Of a stretch of 5,597 nucleotides of DNA, positions 1-5,400 are shown in pieces. The position numbers were made by a program, and so were the translations under genes. The notes beneath the pieces are model-generated. The model did not search any database and was not told the origin of the DNA. It saw only the letters and a program-made list of their open reading frames with translations. The stretch comes from JAICJJ01 sp039809985 (GTDB lineage: Bacteria; Chloroflexota; Chloroflexia; Thermomicrobiales; UBA6265), in NCBI GenBank assembly GCA_039809985.1, contig JBDHWC010000171.1, positions 1 through 5,597 on the forward strand. The letters run 5' to 3'. Each line of letters opens with the position of its first letter. Position 1 is the first letter of the stretch.

Positions 1-81
1 GCCCCGCCGGCCCGGGCCTTCCGGTGCCCGGCGTCCCGCCGGCCCCGCCGCGGGGCCGCACCCGAGAACGGGAGTCGTGCC
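1..81 (+). other. GC-rich leader upstream of the operon
   Basis: No gene is supported here. The stretch is almost entirely G and C, and I see no recognisable -35/-10 pair. It contains a potential hairpin at 40-58: 8 bp (40-47 with 51-58) around a 3-base loop. A weaker 6-bp pairing joins 12-17 with 26-31. These could be the terminator of an unseen upstream gene or a structured 5' leader, and neither has a T-tract to decide. The segment ends with GGGAG at 70-74, seven bases before the ATG at 82, which is a good ribosome binding site for the binding-protein gene. Confidence 0.4.
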
Positions 82-1122
82 ATGACCGTCACCGGGAGCT
101 GCTCGCGCCGCCGGCTCGTCGGCGGCATCGCCGCCGCCAGCCTGACCCTCGCTGCCCCGCGCCTCGTCGGCGCGCAGGACAAGGAACTGCGGATCCTCAC
201 CTGGGAGGGCTACGCCGAGCCGGAGTGGCTCGACCCGTTCAAGCAGGCCACCGGCGCGACCGTCAACGTCGTCTACACCGGTTCCGTCGACGAGATGTTC
301 GCCAAGATGCAGGGCTCCAAGGGGGCCGACTTCGACGTCGTCGCCTTCGACACCTCCGCCTTCGAGCGCTACATCGACGGCGGCCTGATCCAGCCGCTCG
401 ACGAGGCCAAGCTCCCCAACCTCGCCAACCTCGACGCCGCCTTCAAGGACGTCCCCGCCGTCATGCGCGACGGCAAACGCTACGGCGCGCCCTTCGCCTG
501 GGGCTCGCTCCCCCTCGTCTACGACGCCGACCAGGTCGACACCCCCGACTCGTGGCTGGTGATGTGGGACCCCGCCAACGACCAGCAGATGATCGCCCTC
601 GACGACGCCAACAACTCGATCGTCCTCGCCGCCCTCGTCCTCGGCCTGCCCGACCCCTACAAGCTCACCGACGAGCAGTTCGAGCAGGTCAAGCAGAAGC
701 TGATCGAGCAGAAGAAGCTCCTCCTTACCTACTTCGCCGGCTTCGACGAGGGCGTCAACATCTTCGAGCAGAACAAGATCAAGTACATGTTCTCGATGGG
801 CGAGCCGCAGGCCGCCGCCCTCCAGAAGAAGGGCGTCAACGCCAAGATCGCCATCCCCAAGGAGAAGGCCATCGGCTGGCTCGACAACTGGGTCGTCAGC
901 GCCGGCGCCAAGAACCTCGACCTCGCCTACCAGTGGATCAACGCCACCCTCGACCCCAAGGTCGGCGCGGTCCTCTCCGACAAGCTCGCCTACGGCAACA
1001 CCACCAACGCCGACGCCAACGAGAAGGCCGGCATGACCTACGGCGACCGCCTCTCCTGGCTGCAGACCCCCGAGGACTTCGACAAGCGCGTCCAGATCTG
1101 GAACGAGGTCAAGGCCAGCTAG
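82..1122 (+). CDS. ABC transporter substrate-binding protein, PotD/PotF-like (polyamine/opine-type)
   Basis: 346-residue extracytoplasmic solute receptor for the two permeases encoded downstream. The N-terminus has a twin-arginine motif (SRRRLVGG, residues 8-15), a short hydrophobic stretch and a likely signal peptidase site after VGA (about residue 31), so it looks like a Tat substrate. There is no lipobox cysteine; the only nearby Cys (7) precedes the arginines. The mature protein opens with LRILTWEGY (37-44), matching the first strand of PotD/PotF, where the W-x-x-Y (W41, Y44) lines the ligand pocket. Later IPKEKAIGWLDNW (258-270) matches the PotD segment whose W-x-D contacts the polyamine (here W266, D268), and a DDA segment (174-176) sits where PotD has another ligand-binding aspartate. 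Length is typical for the family. The start is set by GGGAG at 70-74, seven bases upstream. Membership in the polyamine/opine/phosphonate receptor family is firm; the ligand is unknown, and the neighbours suggest a sugar-acid-like compound rather than plain spermidine. Confidence 0.93.
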   Translation: MTVTGSCSRRRLVGGIAAASLTLAAPRLVGAQDKELRILTWEGYAEPEWLDPFKQATGATVNVVYTGSVDEMFAKMQGSKGADFDVVAFDTSAFERYIDGGLIQPLDEAKLPNLANLDAAFKDVPAVMRDGKRYGAPFAWGSLPLVYDADQVDTPDSWLVMWDPANDQQMIALDDANNSIVLAALVLGLPDPYKLTDEQFEQVKQKLIEQKKLLLTYFAGFDEGVNIFEQNKIKYMFSMGEPQAAALQKKGVNAKIAIPKEKAIGWLDNWVVSAGAKNLDLAYQWINATLDPKVGAVLSDKLAYGNTTNADANEKAGMTYGDRLSWLQTPEDFDKRVQIWNEVKAS

Positions 1123-1142
1123 GCCCTCCCGCCCGACACCGC

Positions 1143-1170
1143 GCCGGGGCCGGCACCCGCCGGCCCCGGC
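1143..1170 (+). promoter_or_regulatory. Strong intercistronic GC hairpin between receptor and dehydratase genes
   Basis: Bases 1143-1154 are perfectly complementary to 1159-1170, giving a 12-bp all-G/C stem with a 4-base loop (ACCC). It lies 20 bases after the receptor stop codon and ends 11 bases before the next ATG. The following bases are C-rich with no T-tract, so it is not a standard intrinsic terminator. In transporter operons, a hairpin directly after the receptor gene commonly protects the upstream mRNA from 3' exonucleases and lowers expression of the downstream genes, giving excess receptor over permease. That role is inferred here; the stem itself is read directly from the sequence. 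Confidence 0.7.
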
Positions 1171-1181
1171 CCGCCCCCCGG

Positions 1182-2414
1182 ATGCCGCCGATGCCCCTCC
1201 CCGTCGTCTCCCCTCTCCTCCCTGCCGACCCGCCCCGGCTCCGCATCACCGGCGTCGACTGCCACGCCCTCCTCGCCCCCGACTTCGACCCCGGCTTCAC
1301 CTCCTCCGCCCAGGACAGCTTCGTCGTCGTCGTCCGCACCGACGGCGGCGTCACCGGCGTCGGCGAGTGCGACGCCAACCCTTGGATGGCCAAGGCCTGC
1401 GTCGAGGCCCCCGGCACCCACACCATGGGCCGCGCCATGCGCGACCTGCTGCTCGGCCGCGACCCCTTCGCCATCGGCGAGATCTGGCGCGACGTCTACG
1501 TCGCCACCGCCATGAACGGGCGGCGCGGCATGCTCGTCCACGCCCTCGGCGCGGTCGAGATGGCCCTCTGGGACCTCTGCGGCAAGGCCCTCGGCCTCCC
1601 GGTGCACGCCCTCCTCGGCGGCGCGACCCGCGACCGCATCGTCCCCTACGCCTCGCTCCAGCCCGCCGGCAAGACCTTCGAGGCCTACCGCGACGCCCTC
1701 TGCGCCTCCGCCGAGCGCGCCGTCGGCCTCGGCTTCCGCGCCGTCAAGACCGAGGTCACCATGAACGGCCCCTACGCCCACGACGGGATGCGCGAGCCGT
1801 GGGACCGCCACACCGAGGTGCTCGCCGCCGTCCGCGAGGCGATCGGCCCCGACGTCACCCTGATGGTCGACGTCCAGTACCTCTGGGAGGACGCCGCCAC
1901 CTGCCTCGCCGTCGTCCGCGACTGGGCCGGGTTCGACCTCCGCTTCCTCGAGACCCCGCTCTGGACCGACAACCTGCGCGAGATCGCCACCCTCGCCGAG
2001 CAGGCCCCGATGCCGATCGCCTACGGCGAGTGGCTCGCCACCCGCTTCGAGTTCGAGGAGCTGCTCGACGTCGGCGGCGTCCAGGTCGCCCAGCCCGACG
2101 TCGGCCGCGTCGGCGGCCTCGGCGAGGCCAGGATCGTCTGCGACATGGCCAAGGCCCGCGGCCGCACCATCGTCCCCCACTGCTGGAAGACCGGCATCTC
2201 CATCTCCGCCACCGCCCACCTCGCCTTCGTCACCGACCACTGCGAGTTCATCGAGTACCTGCCGCCCCAGCTCTGCCACGAGCGGCTCCGCCGCGAGCTC
2301 GCCGACGAGGACCTCGTTCTCCTGCCGGACGGCACCATCCCCCTCCCGACCAAGCCCGGCCTCGGCGTCGAGCTCCGCCCCGAGGTCGTCGCCCGCTACG
2401 AGGTCGCCGGGTGA
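1182..2414 (+). CDS. Enolase superfamily, mandelate racemase-subgroup sugar-acid dehydratase (first copy)
   Basis: 410 residues from the first ATG; a second in-frame ATG at 1191 gives 407, and neither has a Shine-Dalgarno sequence, so the start is uncertain. The N-terminal capping domain (about 20-140) ends with the typical ALWDLCGKALG and LLGG segments. In the barrel domain the metal ligands are D230 (MVDV), E257 (LETP) and E283 (YGE). D306 (QPD) and H333 (PHCW), 27 apart as in mandelate racemase, form the His-Asp general base dyad, and E358 (IEY) completes the site. The usual K-x-K on the second barrel strand reads K189-T-E191, so the second lysine is a glutamate. The family abstracts the proton alpha to a carboxylate on Mg2+; members with only the His-Asp dyad are generally dehydratases of aldonic or aldaric acids giving 2-keto-3-deoxy acids. 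It is cytoplasmic. Its last four bases overlap the next gene, so it is co-translated with the permease. The substrate is not identifiable from sequence. Confidence 0.9.
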   Translation: MPPMPLPVVSPLLPADPPRLRITGVDCHALLAPDFDPGFTSSAQDSFVVVVRTDGGVTGVGECDANPWMAKACVEAPGTHTMGRAMRDLLLGRDPFAIGEIWRDVYVATAMNGRRGMLVHALGAVEMALWDLCGKALGLPVHALLGGATRDRIVPYASLQPAGKTFEAYRDALCASAERAVGLGFRAVKTEVTMNGPYAHDGMREPWDRHTEVLAAVREAIGPDVTLMVDVQYLWEDAATCLAVVRDWAGFDLRFLETPLWTDNLREIATLAEQAPMPIAYGEWLATRFEFEELLDVGGVQVAQPDVGRVGGLGEARIVCDMAKARGRTIVPHCWKTGISISATAHLAFVTDHCEFIEYLPPQLCHERLRRELADEDLVLLPDGTIPLPTKPGLGVELRPEVVARYEVAG

Positions 2415-3256
2415 GCCCGGCCCGCCGCTGGCTCCTCTTCGCCGCCGTCGCCGTCGTCCCGGCGGCGACCGTCGTCGCCCCGATCCTCGCCTTCCTCGTC
2501 CTCTCCCTCTACCGGGTCGAGGACAACCGGATCGTCGCCGACGCCAGCCTCGACAACTACCGCGCGTTCTTCGCCAACCCGACCTACGTCTCGACCTACG
2601 TCGGCTCCCTCGTCCTCTGCACGCAGGTCGCCCTTCTCACCCTCCTCGTCGGCTACCCGGTCGCCTGGTTCGTCTGGCGCAGGCAGGGCCCCGGCCGCAA
2701 CCTCCTCCTCCTCCTCACCGTGCTCCCCCTCTTCATGTCGTACATCGTCAAGCTCTACACCGTCCGCTCCGCCCTCGGCCTCAACGGCCTCCTCAACCAG
2801 GCCCTCCTCAGCCTCCACCTCCTCGAGACCCCCAGCAAGGCCTTCCTCTTCAACCAGCGCGCCGTGCTCCTGACGATGACGGTCATCTACCTCCCGTTCG
2901 TCGTCCTCCCCGTCTACGTCTCGCTCGAGCGGATCCCCGGCCGCCTGCTGGAGGCGTCGACCGACCTCGGCGCGAGCCAGTGGCGCACCTTCCGCCACGT
3001 CGTCCTGCCGCTCTCCCTCCCCGGCACCGTCGCCGGCGCCCTCTTCGCCTTCGTCCTCGCCCTCGGCGACTTCATCACCCCCCAGATGGTCGGCGGCACC
3101 TCCGGCTTCACCTTCGGCCGCCTCGTCTGGTCGCAGTTCGGCCTCGCCTTCAACTGGCCGCTCGGCGCGGCGATGGCCGCCGTCCTCTTCCTCACCGCCC
3201 TCGTCGTCATCGTCCTCGCCGGCGCGCTCTCCCGCCGCGGCGGGGGGCTCGCGTGA
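2411..3256 (+). CDS. ABC transporter permease, PotB-like
   Basis: 281-residue inner-membrane permease, starting at GTG 2411 that overlaps the preceding TGA (GTGA). GAGG at 2400-2403 is 7 bases upstream and supports this start. About six membrane segments are visible, near residues 7-33, 62-87, 97-117, 148-172, 202-220 and 250-272. The EAA loop that docks onto the ATPase is intact (E181-A-S-x-D-L-G187, then LP at 199-200). DFITPQMVGG (220-229) is characteristic of the PotB/PotH branch of polyamine-type permeases. Length matches the family (about 280). It should pair with the PotC-like protein encoded next to form the transmembrane channel, fed by the receptor at 82-1122 and powered by an ATPase not present in this window. 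The family call is confident; the name potB is avoided because polyamine transport is not shown. Confidence 0.95.
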   Translation: MSPARRWLLFAAVAVVPAATVVAPILAFLVLSLYRVEDNRIVADASLDNYRAFFANPTYVSTYVGSLVLCTQVALLTLLVGYPVAWFVWRRQGPGRNLLLLLTVLPLFMSYIVKLYTVRSALGLNGLLNQALLSLHLLETPSKAFLFNQRAVLLTMTVIYLPFVVLPVYVSLERIPGRLLEASTDLGASQWRTFRHVVLPLSLPGTVAGALFAFVLALGDFITPQMVGGTSGFTFGRLVWSQFGLAFNWPLGAAMAAVLFLTALVVIVLAGALSRRGGGLA

Positions 3257-4053
3257 AGGGGCGGGGCGAGCGCGCGGTCGAGGCCGCCGCCGGCGTCTTC
3301 ACCCTCCTCGTCCTGCTCGTCCTCTACGCCCCCGTCTTCGTCAACGCCCTCTTCTCCGTCGTCAAGCTGGAGAAGGGCCGGATCGACTGGGCCAGCTTCT
3401 CGCTCGCCCCCTACGCCTCCGTCTGGGCCGACGAGACCGTCCGCGACGCGCTGCGCAACACCGCCGTCGTCGCCCTCGTCGCCGTCACCGTCGCCACCCT
3501 GCTCGCCCTCGCCTTCGCCCTCTACAGCGAGTGGGACGGCGCGGTTGGCGTCGTCCCCTTCGAGCTCGCCGTCTACCTCCCCTTCCTCCTCCCCCCGATC
3601 GTCACCGGCCTCTCCCTCCTCGTCGCCTGCGCCCGGCTCGGCATCGCGCGCGGCCTCGCCACCATCGCCCTCGGCCACACCGTCTTCGTCCTCGCCGTCG
3701 CCTACCGCCTCGTCCGCACCCGCCTCCAGGCGATGCCGAAGGCGCTCGTCGAGGCCTCCGCCGACCTCGGCGCGAGCCCCCTCCAGACCTTCCGCTTCGT
3801 GATGCTGCCGCAGCTCCTCTCGGCCATCGTCACCGGCGCGCTGCTCGCCCTCACCCTCTCCTTCGACGAGACCCTGATCACCGTCTTCCTCAGCGGCGAC
3901 AAGATGACGCTCCCGCTCCGGCTCTGGGCGAAGATGCGCGTCGGCTTCACGCAGGAGATCAACGCCCTCGTCACCGTCGTCCTCGCCGCCTCGATCGTCC
4001 TCGCCGTCGTCGTCGCGCTCCGCATGAAGCCGGCCGCCCTCGACGAGGGCTGA
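3253..4053 (+). CDS. ABC transporter permease, PotC-like
   Basis: 266-residue inner-membrane permease, partner of the PotB-like subunit. GTG at 3253 overlaps the previous TGA by four bases (GTGA), and a G-rich run at 3242-3247 may serve as ribosome binding site, so translational coupling is likely. Membrane segments are visible near residues 13-36, 68-91, 99-125, 134-152, 188-212 and 235-257. The EAA loop is intact (E167-A-S-x-D-L-G173, LP at 185-186). SFDET (203-207), followed by TLPLRLW (219-225) and QEINAL (234-239), closely follows the C-terminal signature of PotC/PotI permeases. Length is normal for that branch. Both permeases are complete, so the translocation pore should be functional if an ATPase is supplied from elsewhere in the genome. 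Confidence 0.95.
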   Translation: MKGRGERAVEAAAGVFTLLVLLVLYAPVFVNALFSVVKLEKGRIDWASFSLAPYASVWADETVRDALRNTAVVALVAVTVATLLALAFALYSEWDGAVGVVPFELAVYLPFLLPPIVTGLSLLVACARLGIARGLATIALGHTVFVLAVAYRLVRTRLQAMPKALVEASADLGASPLQTFRFVMLPQLLSAIVTGALLALTLSFDETLITVFLSGDKMTLPLRLWAKMRVGFTQEINALVTVVLAASIVLAVVVALRMKPAALDEG

Positions 4054-4066
4054 CCCCCGGCCCGTC

Positions 4067-4072
4067 AGGAGG
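4067..4072 (+). promoter_or_regulatory. Consensus Shine-Dalgarno AGGAGG for the second dehydratase
   Basis: A perfect AGGAGG lies in the 29-base gap after the PotC-like gene, 10 bases before GTG 4083. It fixes that GTG as the start and shows that this gene is translated by its own initiation rather than by overlap coupling. It is the strongest ribosome binding site in the window, in contrast to the first dehydratase gene, which has none. Confidence 0.8.
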
Positions 4073-4082
4073 TTCCCGCCCC

Positions 4083-5237
4083 GTGCCTCTCTCCAGCCTC
4101 ACCGTCACCTCGGTCGCCGCCGCCCCCCTCCTCGGCGAGTCGCCCCCCGGCGGCTGGTCGCGCGAGATCCGGCCGGAGGACTCCGTCCACGCCCTCGTCG
4201 CCGTCCACACCGACGCCGGCATCACCGGCCACGGCAGCGTCTTCACCAACGGCGGCCTCGTCGAGGCCGGCCTCGCCGTCCTCGCCCCCCTCCTCGTCGG
4301 CGAGAACGCCCTCGAGCCGGAGCGCGTCAGCGAGCAGCTCCGCCAGCACACTTTCTGGATGGGCCGCGGCGGCACCCTCACCCACGTCGTCAGCGGCATC
4401 GACATCGCCCTCTGGGACATCCTCGGCCAAGCCCTCGGCCAGCCGGTCGGCCGCCTCCTCGGCGGCACCCACCGCACCCGCGTCACCCCCTACTGCTCCC
4501 TGCTGATGGAAATGCCCGACCGCATGGCCGAAGTCGCCGCCGACTGGCGCGCCAGGGGCTTCCGCGCCTTCAAGATCGGCTGGGGCCCCTTCGGCCGCAC
4601 CGCCGACCCCGACCTCGACGAGGCGATCGTCCGCGCCGCCCGCGCCGCCGTCGGCCCCGACGCCCGCCTCTTCGTCGACGCCGGCGCCTCCGACGCCTGG
4701 TGGGGCCACGGCCTGAACTGGGCCGCCCGCACCGCCGAGATGCTCGCCGCCCACGACGTCGCCTGGTTCGAGGAGCCGCTCCGCCCCGACGCCATCGACG
4801 ACTACCGCGACCTCCGCCAGCGCAGCCCCGTCCCGGTCGCCGCCGGCGAGGTCCTCACCCGCCGTCAGGCCTTCACCCCGTGGCTGACCGGCCGCGCCCT
4901 CGACATCGTCCAGCCCGACGTCACCAAGGTCGGCGGCATCAGCGAGCAGCGGCGCATCGCGTGGCTCGCCGACGAGTTCGGCGTCGCCTACGTCGGCCAC
5001 GGCTGGAACACCGCCCTCGGCCTCGCCGCCGACCTCCAGCTCGCCGCCGCCCTCCCCCACGCCGACCTCGTCGAGTACATCGCCGGCAGCCCCTACCTCG
5101 ACGGCCTCCTCGCCGAACCCTTCGCCCTCGACGCCGACGGCATGCTCCCGATCCCCGACCGCCCCGGCCTCGGCGTCGCCCTCGACCCCGCCAAGGTCGC
5201 CCGCTACGCCCCCGCCGCCGAGCGACTGTTCTCCTGA
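4083..5237 (+). CDS. Enolase superfamily, mandelate racemase-subgroup sugar-acid dehydratase (second copy)
   Basis: 384 residues from GTG 4083, chosen because AGGAGG lies 10 bases upstream. The capping domain (about 5-130) ends with IDIALWDILGQALG (106-119) and LLGG. Barrel-domain metal ligands are D199 (FVDA), E230 (FEEP) and E256 (AGE). The His-Asp dyad is D279 (QPD) and H306 (GHGW), again 27 apart, and E331 (VEY) follows. The K-x-K position reads K164-I-G166 followed by W167, so the second lysine is missing. A Trp-rich segment (W206, W207, H209, W213) after D199 probably forms a substrate-facing loop. It belongs to a different branch from the copy at 1182-2414 (different residues at nearly all variable motif positions), so this is not a recent duplication. 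The likely reaction is Mg2+-dependent dehydration of a sugar acid, or an epimerisation, in the cytoplasm. It is the last gene of the operon. Specific substrate unknown. Confidence 0.92.
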   Translation: MPLSSLTVTSVAAAPLLGESPPGGWSREIRPEDSVHALVAVHTDAGITGHGSVFTNGGLVEAGLAVLAPLLVGENALEPERVSEQLRQHTFWMGRGGTLTHVVSGIDIALWDILGQALGQPVGRLLGGTHRTRVTPYCSLLMEMPDRMAEVAADWRARGFRAFKIGWGPFGRTADPDLDEAIVRAARAAVGPDARLFVDAGASDAWWGHGLNWAARTAEMLAAHDVAWFEEPLRPDAIDDYRDLRQRSPVPVAAGEVLTRRQAFTPWLTGRALDIVQPDVTKVGGISEQRRIAWLADEFGVAYVGHGWNTALGLAADLQLAAALPHADLVEYIAGSPYLDGLLAEPFALDADGMLPIPDRPGLGVALDPAKVARYAPAAERLFS

Positions 5238-5293
5238 GTCGAGAAGTCGAGAAGTCGAGAAGTCGAGAAGTCGAGAAGTCGGGAAGTCGGGGA
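5238..5293 (+). repeat. Octamer tandem repeat GTCGAGAA, seven units
   Basis: Five identical GTCGAGAA units (5238-5277) are followed by GTCGGGAA (5278-5285) and GTCGGGGA (5286-5293), decaying into a G-rich tail. The array begins on the base right after the TGA of the second dehydratase gene. It is free of stop codons in all frames on both strands, so a mutation of that TGA would extend the protein through it. The unit is not self-complementary enough to form a terminator hairpin. Such short arrays are typical of slipped-strand expansion in intergenic DNA of some high-GC bacteria; function unknown. Confidence 0.95.
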
Positions 5294-5330
5294 GGGGAGA
5301 CCCGACGGTGGCGGCGCGACGTTCGCCCCT

Positions 5331-5400
5331 CAGCCGCCAGCCGCCAGCCGCCAGCCGCCAGCCGCCAGCCATCAGCCATCAGCCATCAGCCGCCAGCCAC
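5331..5400 (+). repeat. Heptamer tandem repeat CAGCCGC/CAGCCAT, ten units
   Basis: Ten contiguous 7-base units: five CAGCCGC (5331-5365), three CAGCCAT (5366-5386), one CAGCCGC (5387-5393) and one CAGCCAC (5394-5400). The block of three identical variants indicates that units were copied within the array. Read on the minus strand, each CAT unit together with the next C-A creates a TGA (5374-5372, 5381-5379, 5388-5386). These are 7 bases apart, so all three minus-strand frames are stopped. On the plus strand the array has no stop and gives a C-rich transcript. It overlaps the end of the minus-strand gene fragment at 5386-5597. Heptamer arrays are known from other bacteria, for example cyanobacterial STRR elements; no relationship is claimed. 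Confidence 0.95.

Noticed and set aside
1..60. Promoter upstream of the operon
   Set aside because: No A/T-containing -10-like or -35-like element can be distinguished in this G/C-only stretch; the promoter is probably further upstream.
24..1181. In-frame open stretch upstream of the first dehydratase that would give a much longer fused protein
   Set aside because: It is an Arg/Pro-rich out-of-frame reading of the receptor gene, made possible by high GC. The receptor frame at 82-1122 has a clear signal peptide and family motifs, so no fusion exists.
1119..2279. Long minus-strand open frame opposite the first dehydratase
   Set aside because: The translation is a low-complexity Gly/Ala/Val/Asp/Glu sequence without motifs, the expected antisense shadow of C3-rich coding DNA. 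The same holds for the frames opposite the permeases and the second dehydratase.
1182..5237. Hydroxyproline-betaine epimerase, N-succinylamino-acid racemase or muconate cycloisomerase function for the two enolase-superfamily enzymes
   Set aside because: Those enzymes use paired lysines (K-x-K and a C-terminal-side lysine). Both proteins here have the His-Asp dyad and lack the second lysine, which places them in the mandelate racemase subgroup.
5291..5331. Possible terminator pairing GAGGGG (5292-5297) with CCCCTC (5326-5331)
   Set aside because: Only 6 bp closing a 28-base loop with no T-tract; too weak to call an intrinsic terminator.
5238..5400. CRISPR array
   Set aside because: Units are 7-8 bases and directly adjacent with no spacers, so these are simple tandem repeats.
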